A stretch of 64,000 bases of DNA from JAGLOK01 sp963676355. Its GTDB lineage: Bacteria > Bacillota > Clostridia > Christensenellales > UMGS416. How positions within the stretch are numbered: the stretch's first letter is position 1; the number at the start of each line of letters is the position of its first letter. Positions 33,770 through 43,109 of this stretch are shown one piece after another. Under the pieces are notes generated by a model that saw nothing but the letters and a program-made list of their open reading frames with translations, made no database searches and was not told the DNA's origin. The translations under genes were made by a program, and so were the position numbers. Where the stretch lies: contig OY781093.1 of NCBI GenBank assembly GCA_963676355.1, forward strand, positions 992,001 through 1,056,000. Direction: 5' to 3'.

Positions 33770-34864
33770 ATGAAAGTATTAGTTTTAGCCAATGTTGGTA
33801 TGTGGGTATATAAGCTTAGGAATGAATTAATTGTTAAGCTATTAAATACGCATGAAGTATATGTTTCGTGTATTAAAGATGAGTATATCGATAAGATTAA
33901 AGAACTTGGATGCCATTATATAGAATCTGAATATGATAAAAGAGGAGTTAACCCATTTAAAGATATAAAGCTACTATTTCGCTATATTAAAATGTTAAGA
34001 TTGGTAAAGCCTGATATTGTACTAACTTATACTATAAAGCCCAATATATATGGAGGAATTGCTTGTTTTCTAAATAAAGTACCATATTTATTGAATGTAA
34101 CTGGGCTAGGATCATCATTTAGAAGAAATAGAATATTAAAAGTAATAGTAAGTACACTTTATAGATCTGTTATGATTCGCTCAAAATGCACATTTTTTCA
34201 AAATGAAAATGACATGAATATATTTTTAAATGATGATAAAAAGTTTTATGCTAAACTAATTCCAGGTTCTGGAGTAAACTTAACTGAGTATTTCCCATTA
34301 CCTTACCCTAATGATAAAATAATTAGATTTGTTATGATATCAAGGATTATGAAAGAAAAGGGAGTGGAAGAATATCTTGAAGCAGCTAAATATATATCAA
34401 AAAAGTATAATAATATTGAGTTTCATATTTGTGGGACAATAGAAGATGAATACCGAAAAGAGTTTTCTGAACTTGTGAAAACTAGCATTATCGTATATCA
34501 TGGATTAGTTGATGATATTAAAACTGTACTAAGTGAAATGCATTGTACAATTCATCCTTCATATCATGAAGGAATGTCTAATGTTTTACTTGAAAGTGCT
34601 GCCTGCTCAAGGCCTTGCATAGCAACTAACATTAGTGGATGCAGGGAAATAGTAGAAGATGGTATTAATGGTTTTCTAATTAAGGTTGGAGATAGCCAAG
34701 ACTTAATAGAAAAAATAGAAAAGTTTATAAATTTGCGATATGAGGAAAAGAAGATAATGGGTACATTAGGAAGAAAAAAAGTAGTAGAGGAGTTTGATAG
34801 GAAACTAGTTGTTGATAATTATTTAGAGGAAATTAAGAGAATAACATGTCAAAAGGTACTATAA
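33770..34864 (+). CDS. Glycosyltransferase family 4 (PglA/CapM-like)
   Basis: GGAG precedes the ATG at 33770; a GTG 21 bases upstream lacks a site. 364 residues, GT-B fold. The N-terminal KVLVLANVGMWVYKLRNELI, LTYTIKPNIYGGIACFLNKVPYLLNVTGLGSSF and the C-terminal YHEGMSNVLLESAACSRPCI (E-x7-E type, about 265-285) match GT4 enzymes that add N-acetylgalactosamine or galactose to lipid-linked sugars. It overlaps the next gene by 19 bases. Cytoplasmic membrane face. Confidence 0.88.
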   Translation: MKVLVLANVGMWVYKLRNELIVKLLNTHEVYVSCIKDEYIDKIKELGCHYIESEYDKRGVNPFKDIKLLFRYIKMLRLVKPDIVLTYTIKPNIYGGIACFLNKVPYLLNVTGLGSSFRRNRILKVIVSTLYRSVMIRSKCTFFQNENDMNIFLNDDKKFYAKLIPGSGVNLTEYFPLPYPNDKIIRFVMISRIMKEKGVEEYLEAAKYISKKYNNIEFHICGTIEDEYRKEFSELVKTSIIVYHGLVDDIKTVLSEMHCTIHPSYHEGMSNVLLESAACSRPCIATNISGCREIVEDGINGFLIKVGDSQDLIEKIEKFINLRYEEKKIMGTLGRKKVVEEFDRKLVVDNYLEEIKRITCQKVL

Positions 34865-35994
34865 TATATGTCGGAGGCTTCGAGCTTCCGGATAAAAATG
34901 CCGCTGCACATAGGGTTTTAGGTAATGCGAAAGCCTTTAGGCAGCTTGGCTATGATGTTGTATTTATAGATGTTGATAAAAGTCTTGATTATAATGTGTC
35001 ATTAGAAAATACAAGTAAAGTAGTACAAAACTTTGATTCTTGGTCTATTCCTTACCCTAAGACCAAAAAACAATGGATAAAATATTTGAGTGATATTAAA
35101 AGTGTAATATACATTATTAGCAAATATAAAAATGTACAAATGGTTATATGTTATAATTATCAGGCATTAGCATTGTTTAAGCTTAAAAGATATTGTAGAA
35201 GAAATAGTGTTAGAATAATTGCTGATTGTACTGAATGGTACTCGGCAAGAGGTAATGGTGTACTATTTGGCGTAATTAAAGGACTGGATTCGTTTTTTAG
35301 AATGAGAATATTACAAAAAAAAATGGATGGTTTAATTGTTATTAGTAGATACCTTGAAGACTATTATAAACGATGCAAAACTGTTGTATGTGTTCCACCA
35401 CTCGTAGATATTCAAGAGGAAAAGTGGAAAAGAATAAAAAAACAAGAGAATGATTATCTGACTTTAGTTTATGCAGGTAGTCCAGGTAAAGATAAAGATA
35501 GATTAGATATTCTAATTAATGCTATATCAAGTATAAAATTTAAACATGTATTGCTAAATATCGTTGGTATTACAAAGCAACAATATTTAGTAAATTATCC
35601 TAAAAGCCAAAATATGCTTGAAGTCTTAGATAATAGAATAAATTTTTTTGGAAGACTGGATCATATAAAGGCGTTAGATTGTGTTAAATCAGCGGATTTT
35701 TCAATATTCTTCCGTGATGATAATCGGGTATCAAGAGCTGGGTTTCCAACAAAGTTGGTAGAAAGCATTAGTTGTGGTGTGCCTGTTATAACTAATGCAA
35801 CGAATGATATTGAGGAGTATTTGGTTGACGGGAAAAATGGTTATTTAATTGATATTACACAAGAATTTAATGATGTCTTATATAAAGTAATATGTGAATC
35901 ATCTAAACTAGTGAGTAATGCTATGAGTGATAGATTTCATTTTAATCGTTTTTTAAATGTTTTGGATGCTTTAATAACAGGAGCAGATAAATAA
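34846..35994 (+). CDS. Glycosyltransferase family 4
   Basis: 382 residues, GT-B fold. N-terminal GTIIYVGGFELPDKNAAAHR, a middle DCTEWYSARGNGVLFG, and a donor-binding end SRAGFPTKLVESISCGVPVIT (about residues 300-320). It shares this layout with the gene at 37079 (DATEWFS, SMAGFPSKVPEALAAGVPVIT), so the two look like paralogues. Start overlaps the previous gene by 19 bases; the next gene begins one base after the stop. Sugar specificity cannot be read. Confidence 0.85.
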   Translation: MSKGTIIYVGGFELPDKNAAAHRVLGNAKAFRQLGYDVVFIDVDKSLDYNVSLENTSKVVQNFDSWSIPYPKTKKQWIKYLSDIKSVIYIISKYKNVQMVICYNYQALALFKLKRYCRRNSVRIIADCTEWYSARGNGVLFGVIKGLDSFFRMRILQKKMDGLIVISRYLEDYYKRCKTVVCVPPLVDIQEEKWKRIKKQENDYLTLVYAGSPGKDKDRLDILINAISSIKFKHVLLNIVGITKQQYLVNYPKSQNMLEVLDNRINFFGRLDHIKALDCVKSADFSIFFRDDNRVSRAGFPTKLVESISCGVPVITNATNDIEEYLVDGKNGYLIDITQEFNDVLYKVICESSKLVSNAMSDRFHFNRFLNVLDALITGADK

Positions 35995-37071
35995 ATGGAA
36001 CGAAAAACTAGAATAATGCTTCATATAATTATGCCTAGTCAAATAAGTGGTCCAAATGTAGCTAGTAAAAAAATAGGCAATTCTTATTTAAGTAAAAAAT
36101 ATGAATTTGGTTATTTAACTCAGAATTATCATGCAGGTGGTAAAGTAAATGTAAGATTAATAAAGGATTTAATAAAGCAAATAAAGAAATTCAATCCAGA
36201 TATTATACATTTATCGGGAATGCAAGCTTCTGGTTTTCATGCCGTAGTAGCAGCTCGTTTGGCTGGACATAAGAATATAATCATTACAATTCGTGGATTA
36301 TCATCTGATGTTGTTGGCATGTCATGGATAAAACGTAAGATATATAGTTTATTTGAAGATATAACACTGAAATTGGTTGATCAGTTTAATACGGTTTGTA
36401 AAGCAGCAACTGATAAAAAAATAGTAAGGCGGAATATAAAAAAATTTGCATGTGTAATACATAATGCAGCTCCAAATATAGATAGTTTAGTGTATAGCTC
36501 AAGGGATACAATAAGAAAATATTTCTCAGCAGATGACACCGACAAATTAATAGTTATAACAGGTAGAATGGTTTATGATAAAGGAATTACTTATATATCA
36601 GAAGCTATAGATAGATTGGACCTATCTAGTAAAAAATTTATTTTTATTGGTGACGGAGAGTATTGTGAAATATTGCAACAAGTTCATAAAGATAAAATAA
36701 AGGATAAAAAAGTATTTATTCTGGGTAAACGTAATGACGTTGTAAATATACTTTTTGGATGTGATATATACTTATTTGCTACGTTGCATGAAAATTTGTC
36801 TAACGCCTTGCTTGAGGCGTGTGCTGTAGGATTGCCAGTAGTAGCTACCAAAGTTGGAGGAAATACTGAAGTTATTCAGGAAGGGATTAATGGTTTCTTA
36901 ATTGAACCATGCAATTCTAAACTTATACAAGAAAAAATCGAATTCCTTTGTAATAGCGAAAATCTTCTAAGAAAATTTAGTGCCAATACTAAAGGAATAA
37001 TTAGAACTAAATTTAGTGAAAACATTATACATTCACAAATAGATGTAATGTACAAAAAGTATTTAAAGTAG
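35995..37071 (+). CDS. Glycosyltransferase family 4
   Basis: 358 residues. N-terminal MLHIIMPSQISGPNVASKK and ITIRGLSSDVVGMSW, then the nucleotide-sugar binding end FATLHENLSNALLEACAVGL followed by PVVATKVGGNTEVI (E-x7-E motif, about residues 261-289). The ATG directly follows the previous stop, so translation is coupled. Likely adds one sugar to the repeat unit of the polysaccharide on the cytoplasmic face of the membrane. Confidence 0.87.
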   Translation: MERKTRIMLHIIMPSQISGPNVASKKIGNSYLSKKYEFGYLTQNYHAGGKVNVRLIKDLIKQIKKFNPDIIHLSGMQASGFHAVVAARLAGHKNIIITIRGLSSDVVGMSWIKRKIYSLFEDITLKLVDQFNTVCKAATDKKIVRRNIKKFACVIHNAAPNIDSLVYSSRDTIRKYFSADDTDKLIVITGRMVYDKGITYISEAIDRLDLSSKKFIFIGDGEYCEILQQVHKDKIKDKKVFILGKRNDVVNILFGCDIYLFATLHENLSNALLEACAVGLPVVATKVGGNTEVIQEGINGFLIEPCNSKLIQEKIEFLCNSENLLRKFSANTKGIIRTKFSENIIHSQIDVMYKKYLK

Positions 37072-37078
37072 GATAAAT

Positions 37079-38263
37079 ATGGAAGACCTTATATTAATTT
37101 ATACATTTTCTCAGTTCCCTATAGGAGATGCTAACTCTAATAGAATTTTAGCATATGCTAAATCCATGCAAGAATGTGGTTATCAAATTATTGTTCTAAC
37201 AAGTGGCGAATTAAGAAAAATAGACTATAATAGTACCAAACAAAAATATCAATACAAAGGAATAGAATATAGAAGTTACTATAAAAGCAGATCAAGTAAA
37301 ATTGTAAGAATTATAAATAGAAATAATATAGTTTATTTATTGAATACTTATCTTACAAAAGAAGAATTTAAAAGATTAAAGATAATATGTACTTCTTATA
37401 GAAACTATTCATTATTATCATGTTTAATTTTAAAGTTATATAAGATTATTTCAATTGTAGATGCTACGGAGTGGTTTAGCAATTTTCAATTCAAAGGAGG
37501 TTACTTTAGCATAAAATTTATTAAATACAACTTAAGAATTAAATATATTTTACCATTAGCAAAAAATATTATGTGTGTTTCCAAATATTTTGAAAAATAT
37601 TACAATAAAAAACATTGTAATACCCTGTATCTGCCTCCACAAGTATTATTATCAGAATTTAAACAAAACAAGATAAATAATATAAGACCGTTGAAATTAT
37701 TTTATGCAGGGAATATTCATAAGAAAGATCATATTTGGTTAATGTTAGAAGCTTTGATGAAATTTGAAAGTATAAGTGGTAAAATAGAGCTTACTATAGC
37801 AGGGTGTACAAGAGATAATTTTATCAATAATATTCCTAACAGTAATTTGATAATTAATAAATTGGGAGATAACTTAAAAATTATAGGTAGAATTCCAAGA
37901 GATGAAGTCATTAAAAAACTATCTGAATCACATTTTATGATATTAGCTAGACCAGTGAGTCGGTATTCAATGGCAGGTTTTCCATCCAAAGTTCCAGAAG
38001 CTTTAGCGGCGGGGGTGCCGGTTATTACTAATTTAACTAGTGATTTGGCTGATTATTTACATCATATGGAAAATAGTATAATAATTGAAGATTTTAGTGT
38101 TGATTCGTGTGTCAAATCGATTAATGATGCATTGAATGTCACTAATGAACAGTTTGCTATTATGTCTAAATATGCTTATAAAACAGCTGCTGATAATTTT
38201 AATTATAAGAAATATAACAAGGATATAAATTGGTTTTTATCAGAACTTCAGGTTAGGGGTTAA
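37079..38263 (+). CDS. Glycosyltransferase family 4
   Basis: 394 residues. N-terminal LIYTFSQFPIGDANSNRILA, central DATEWFSNFQFKGGYFS and C-terminal SMAGFPSKVPEALAAGVPVI, matching the gene at 34846 in arrangement and motifs. The DNA is very AT-rich, with ATA and AAA codons dominating. Seven bases separate it from the previous gene. Expected to transfer a sugar during repeat-unit assembly. Confidence 0.84.
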   Translation: MEDLILIYTFSQFPIGDANSNRILAYAKSMQECGYQIIVLTSGELRKIDYNSTKQKYQYKGIEYRSYYKSRSSKIVRIINRNNIVYLLNTYLTKEEFKRLKIICTSYRNYSLLSCLILKLYKIISIVDATEWFSNFQFKGGYFSIKFIKYNLRIKYILPLAKNIMCVSKYFEKYYNKKHCNTLYLPPQVLLSEFKQNKINNIRPLKLFYAGNIHKKDHIWLMLEALMKFESISGKIELTIAGCTRDNFINNIPNSNLIINKLGDNLKIIGRIPRDEVIKKLSESHFMILARPVSRYSMAGFPSKVPEALAAGVPVITNLTSDLADYLHHMENSIIIEDFSVDSCVKSINDALNVTNEQFAIMSKYAYKTAADNFNYKKYNKDINWFLSELQVRG

Positions 38264-38267
38264 GGTT

Positions 38268-38834
38268 ATGAAACAGATTTATATTTTATTAGGAAAGATG
38301 ATTATATTTAAAAGAAAAATTGTTAACAGTATAATTAAAAGATATCAAAAAGCAAGCTTTGCCAGCTGTGGAGACGATGTTTATATAGGGAGTGATTGCC
38401 GATTTACTTTAAAAAACATACATGTAATGAATAAAGTATACATTGGGGACTATTGTAGCTTCATTTCTTCAATATCAAAAATATATATAGGTAGTAATGT
38501 CATGTTTGGCCCACACGTAACAATTAGGGGAGGAAATCATAAAATAGATGTAGTCGGCAAATATATGATTGATATTAAAGAGGATGAAAAAAGTCCTGAT
38601 AATGATCAGGATGTATTAATTCAAGACGATGTTTGGATTGGAACAAACGTGACAATACTAAAAGGTGTAACAATTGGTAAGGGAAGTGTTGTTGGTGCAG
38701 GAAGTATAGTTGCAAAAGATATTCCTCCATATACTATCCATCTTGGCAACCATAAAATATTACAAAAAGTTCGTTTTACAGAAGAACAAATTATAGAACA
38801 TGAAAGAAAAATTAAAGAAAATGAATCAAGATAG
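38268..38834 (+). CDS. Hexapeptide-repeat O-acetyltransferase (WcaF/Maa-like)
   Basis: 188 residues. Left-handed beta-helix repeats run from about residue 40 to 150: VYIGDYCSFISSISKIYIGS, VMFGPHVTIRGGNHKIDVVG and VWIGTNVTILKGVTIGKGSVVGAGSIV. His in GGNHKID is the likely catalytic base. These enzymes acetylate sugars from acetyl-CoA, in trimers. The gene follows the previous stop by four bases and overlaps the next gene by 35 bases. Together with the MBOAT pair it suggests more than one acyl decoration on the polymer. Confidence 0.88.
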   Translation: MKQIYILLGKMIIFKRKIVNSIIKRYQKASFASCGDDVYIGSDCRFTLKNIHVMNKVYIGDYCSFISSISKIYIGSNVMFGPHVTIRGGNHKIDVVGKYMIDIKEDEKSPDNDQDVLIQDDVWIGTNVTILKGVTIGKGSVVGAGSIVAKDIPPYTIHLGNHKILQKVRFTEEQIIEHERKIKENESR

Positions 38835-40122
38835 ACTAAAAGTATTATGGTTATGCAATATTCCAATACCTAAAATAGCTAAAAGCATAGGCCTGCCTGG
38901 ATTTGTCACTGGCGGTTGGTTGGAAGTGTTGTCAGAACAATTATTGAATAGTGAGCATGTTTCTTTGGCTATTTCATTCCCACTGAGCAACATAGAAAAG
39001 ATGATGACAGGAAAAGTGGGAAAGTGCAATTACTATGCTATCCCAAGAACAAAAAAGAGTGATACAAAGTATGAAAAGAATGTTGAAGAATATTATAAAG
39101 AAATAATTCATAATTATGAACCAGATATAATTCATATATGGGGAACAGAATTTCCAAGAACACTATCAATGATTAATGTTTGTGAAGAATATAATATGCT
39201 AGATCAAACGATAATTGATATTCAAGGCTTATGTTCTATAATTGAAAAACATTGTTTGGCTTCACTTCCAAATAAAATTGTAAAACGAAAAACTTTTCGC
39301 GATTTTGTTAAAAATGATAGTATAAAATTGCAGCAAAAAAAATATTGCTTAAGAGGTAAATATGAAGTATTAGCTTTGAAAAAAGCAAAACATGTTATTG
39401 GTCGCACAAATTGGGATATTGCATGTATTAAAAATATTACACAAAGTGTAAATTATTATTCTTGTAACAGAATTTTAAGGAATGAGTTTTATAATAATAA
39501 GTGGCAAATTAGTAAATGTAAAAAATATTCTATACTAATTAATCAAGGAGCTAAGCCACTAAAGGGATTACACTATGTTTTAGAAGCACTATTTTTAGTA
39601 TTAAAAAGTTATCCTAATACACAATTATGTATTGCAGGAAAAGAAATTAATAAAAAAAATAGTCTTATAGAGAAATTAAAAATTTCTAGTTATGATAAAT
39701 ACATTTATGAATTAATTGAAAAGTATCGTCTTGAAGACAAAATTATTTTTCTAGGACCACTAGAGGAAAGGAAAATGTGTCAACAGTATTTAGAATCACA
39801 TGTTTTTGTTTCTGCTTCTTCGATTGAGAACTCACCAAACTCAGTAGGTGAAGCAATGATTTTGGGAGTACCAACTATATCTTCCTATGTAGGTGGAGTT
39901 TCTAGTATGTTAGATCATAATAGAGAAGGTTTTTTATATCAACATGATGCCCCATATATGTTAGCATACTATATAAAAAAGATATTTGGAGATAAAGAAT
40001 TGGCAGAAAAGCTTTCTGATAAAGCTAGAGATAGGGCAATAAAAACACATGATATGAATACAAATTTTAACAGGATGATGCAGATTTACAGAAAAGTTTT
40101 AAAAGAGCAATTAAATGAATAG
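38800..40122 (+). CDS. Glycosyltransferase family 4
   Basis: 440 residues from ATG 38800; an in-frame ATG at 38821 (MNQDRLKVLWLCNIPIPK) is just as plausible and would shorten the overlap with the acetyltransferase gene. N-terminal LWLCNIPIPKIAKSIGLPGF and PDIIHIWGTEFPRTLSMINV, C-terminal SASSIENSPNSVGEAMILGV followed by PTISSYVGGVSSML. This is the GT4 fold with a long insert. Expected role: sugar transfer in polysaccharide repeat assembly. It overlaps the next gene by eight bases. Confidence 0.83.
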   Translation: MKEKLKKMNQDRLKVLWLCNIPIPKIAKSIGLPGFVTGGWLEVLSEQLLNSEHVSLAISFPLSNIEKMMTGKVGKCNYYAIPRTKKSDTKYEKNVEEYYKEIIHNYEPDIIHIWGTEFPRTLSMINVCEEYNMLDQTIIDIQGLCSIIEKHCLASLPNKIVKRKTFRDFVKNDSIKLQQKKYCLRGKYEVLALKKAKHVIGRTNWDIACIKNITQSVNYYSCNRILRNEFYNNKWQISKCKKYSILINQGAKPLKGLHYVLEALFLVLKSYPNTQLCIAGKEINKKNSLIEKLKISSYDKYIYELIEKYRLEDKIIFLGPLEERKMCQQYLESHVFVSASSIENSPNSVGEAMILGVPTISSYVGGVSSMLDHNREGFLYQHDAPYMLAYYIKKIFGDKELAEKLSDKARDRAIKTHDMNTNFNRMMQIYRKVLKEQLNE

Positions 40123-41332
40123 CTTAAAACCTAAAATCATATATCTATTCAATGACCCTATGTTAAAACATTATCATATTTATATAGGCTATTGTAAGGA
40201 ATTTGCTAATAACGATTTTAAAACAGAAATTTTGACATTTTTATCTCCTCGTGACTATTTTAAAAATATCATTAAAATGGTTGGAATAAAGAAATTTTAT
40301 AGGCAAAAGAAACTTAGAAATTCTTTTTACTTGTCTATACATAAGTCTAGAAAGATGCAAATTACTATTAAATTATTAATAGAAATGTTATTTAATAGAA
40401 AAATCGTTATTATCTTAAAAAAAATAGATATTGAATATATGTGCTTAATAAAGAAAATAAGTAAGAGAATAATTCTAATATATGAAAATGAAGGTGATTT
40501 TGTTTCTGAATGTAATTATTTGGAGAAAGTTAGTGGAGAAAATAATAAGCATGTTATTAAAAACTATAAATTAAATATTCAAAAAAGCAAGGAAATATAT
40601 AGAATTTGTGACTATATAATAGCTGGCTCAAAAAGTATGGCATCTTTACTTAGAATGAGATATTCTTATATTAGTAACAAAACAGACTATATGATTCCTG
40701 CTTTTTCAAAAAAAGTCTTTTGCTTTGATAAAGAAATACGGTATCAAGAACGAAATAAACTGGGCATAAATGATATGAAAGTATATATATATACTGGAAA
40801 CGTTCTATATAAGTGGCAAAATTTTTCTACAAATGTGAAGCTATTTAAAGAAATATTAAAAAGAAATGAAAAATCATATTTCATAGTTCTTGTTCCTAGT
40901 AGAGATTTAATGTTAGCAAAAAAATATTTTATAGATGAAGATATAGATGAATCAAAATATCTTGTAAAATCAGTAGAAAGCTATGAGATAGCAAAGTATC
41001 TTATGGCAAGTGATATGGCTTTTGTTATTAGAGACATACATACAATGAATTATACTGCACCAACAGGAAAAACAGGAGAGTATCTAGCAACAGGACTACC
41101 TCTTATATATATTAGGGCTTTATCGGTATATAATTCATTTGTATTAGAAAATAATCATGGAGTTATTGAGTATAAAAAAGAAAAATTATTTGATAGAATA
41201 GATGATATTGTTAGATTTACAGTTGACGATAGAAGAAGACAATTGATTAGTAAGGAAGCAATAGCTATTTTTTCTTTTGAATCTAATGCATATAGATATA
41301 TCAATATAATTATGAATTTAACAAGCGCTTAA
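40115..41332 (+). CDS. Glycosyltransferase-like protein
   Basis: 405 residues. The C-terminal part has GT-B layout (YIYTGNVLYKWQNFSTNVKL, MASDMAFVIRDIHTMNYTAP, GKTGEYLATGLPLIYI) but lacks the usual E-x7-E box; the N-terminal half is basic and rich in Lys and Ile. The position, with an eight-base overlap with a GT4 gene and 21 bases before the flippase, supports a glycosyltransferase role. The family is not one I can name exactly. Confidence 0.7.
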   Translation: MNSLKPKIIYLFNDPMLKHYHIYIGYCKEFANNDFKTEILTFLSPRDYFKNIIKMVGIKKFYRQKKLRNSFYLSIHKSRKMQITIKLLIEMLFNRKIVIILKKIDIEYMCLIKKISKRIILIYENEGDFVSECNYLEKVSGENNKHVIKNYKLNIQKSKEIYRICDYIIAGSKSMASLLRMRYSYISNKTDYMIPAFSKKVFCFDKEIRYQERNKLGINDMKVYIYTGNVLYKWQNFSTNVKLFKEILKRNEKSYFIVLVPSRDLMLAKKYFIDEDIDESKYLVKSVESYEIAKYLMASDMAFVIRDIHTMNYTAPTGKTGEYLATGLPLIYIRALSVYNSFVLENNHGVIEYKKEKLFDRIDDIVRFTVDDRRRQLISKEAIAIFSFESNAYRYINIIMNLTSA

Positions 41333-41353
41333 AATGCTTAATGGAGAAGTATT

Positions 41354-42871
41354 TTGTCACGAATCAAAAATACTAAGAAAAATATAATATATGGATATAT
41401 CTCTACTATTTTGATATATATTATAAATTTTATTTCAAGAACTGTGTTTATAAAAATATTGGGAGTCACTTACTTAGGTATCAGTGGCTTGTTTTCCAAT
41501 TTTCTTGGCGTCCTTTCTTTAGCAGAGCTTGGTATAGGTACTGCTATGACATTCTCACTATATAGTCCTATATCCACTAGTAATGAAGAAAAGCTCAAAT
41601 CGTTGATGATGTTTTATAAAAGAGCTTATTATATAATAGCTCTTATTATTACAGTAATTGGATTCAGTTTTATGCCGTTATTAAATATAATTGTAAATAA
41701 TTCCAGCGATATTGATAATATTTCAATATATTATGTTATATTTCTTATAAATACTGTATCAAGTTACTTTGTGTCATACAAATATAGTTTGATATATGCA
41801 TATCAAAAAAAATATCTAATTACAAATATAAATTCAATATTTTCTATTTTTATAGCATTGTCACAAATAATTGTATTAGTCCTTTTTAAGAATTATATAG
41901 CATATCTTTTAGCTTTATTGATGGTAAATTTGCTGCAAAAAATTTATATGAACTTTTATATAAACAAAAGATATCCATACTTAAAAGATAAGAGTGTTAA
42001 AAAGATCCCCAAAAAAGAATTAAAAACAATTAAGAAAAATATACTTGCACTATTTTGGCACAGAATAGCTAGTATCAGTATTAAGCAAACAGATAATATA
42101 ATTATTTCCACTTATGTAAGTGTAGCTATGGTAGGTATTGTGTCAAATTATTATCTTCTTATTCGTATCGCGACTATGTCAATAGGTGTAATTTTTTCTT
42201 CAGTAATAGGTTCTTTGGGAAACTTAATTGCAACAGAAAGCAAGGAGAAACAGTATAAAACATATAAAATATATCGTTTTGTAATATTTTGGATATATGG
42301 ATTCTTTTTTATTTTCTTTCTAACTTTAGCAACGCCATTTATCTCATTATGGATTGGTAGTGAAATGATGTTACCTAATATTGTATGGTTCTTGATTATA
42401 TTAGAATTTTATATGCAGGGTGATATTGTAGCATTGTTAGAAATGAAAGTAGCTGGAGGTGTTTTTAGACAAGACAGCTGGACTGTTATCGTTTTAGCAA
42501 TAGTAAATTTAGTTGTATCAATAATTATGGTTAGAATAATTGGTCTTGCAGGGGTTTTTATTGGCACTCTTTCTCAAAGAATTGTTTCACATTTAATAAG
42601 ACCAAAAATATTATATAAACATATTTTTGATATGAAAGTAAAGAATTTTTATATTGATTGTGTAAAATATGCTATTCCAGTTGCAATATCATATTTGATA
42701 TGTTGGTCACTTAAGGGGGTTGTATTAAATAGCATTACATGGCCAGGAATAGTAATATATGCAGGCATTGTAATAGTAGTAGCTAATTCAATTTTCTATC
42801 TCTTGTTTAGAAGAACAGATGAATTTAAACAAGTATTTAATATGATTTTTAGTAGAAGAAAATTGCTCTAG
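41354..42871 (+). CDS. Polysaccharide flippase (Wzx/MATE-like)
   Basis: 505 residues, 12-14 membrane segments. Start TTG 41354 follows GGAG. Features: IKILGVTYLGISGLFSNFLG (about residues 33-52), LALLMVNLLQKIYMNFYINK, and the Arg/Lys-rich cytoplasmic loop before HRIASISIKQTDNIIISTYV (about 235-255). It would flip the undecaprenyl-linked repeat unit to the outer face. A 238-base spacer separates it from the next gene. Confidence 0.9.
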   Translation: MSRIKNTKKNIIYGYISTILIYIINFISRTVFIKILGVTYLGISGLFSNFLGVLSLAELGIGTAMTFSLYSPISTSNEEKLKSLMMFYKRAYYIIALIITVIGFSFMPLLNIIVNNSSDIDNISIYYVIFLINTVSSYFVSYKYSLIYAYQKKYLITNINSIFSIFIALSQIIVLVLFKNYIAYLLALLMVNLLQKIYMNFYINKRYPYLKDKSVKKIPKKELKTIKKNILALFWHRIASISIKQTDNIIISTYVSVAMVGIVSNYYLLIRIATMSIGVIFSSVIGSLGNLIATESKEKQYKTYKIYRFVIFWIYGFFFIFFLTLATPFISLWIGSEMMLPNIVWFLIILEFYMQGDIVALLEMKVAGGVFRQDSWTVIVLAIVNLVVSIIMVRIIGLAGVFIGTLSQRIVSHLIRPKILYKHIFDMKVKNFYIDCVKYAIPVAISYLICWSLKGVVLNSITWPGIVIYAGIVIVVANSIFYLLFRRTDEFKQVFNMIFSRRKLL

Positions 42872-43109
42872 GTAATATATATTGAGGTTTGTATTTCAGA
42901 GAAACATATTGAATAGTGGCTATAATATATTATCTATAATTTTATTGTATACAATTAAGGAGCGTCAACACTTTTCGGATAGTTCGTTGATTGATAAATG
43001 TAATTTTTATTTTAAACAGTCAATAATTGTGCTAGAATAGCAAAGTATTTAGTTCCACAATTATTTTGATTGGAATTTTTTATAAGCTAATTCAAGCTGG
43101 AGATATTTA

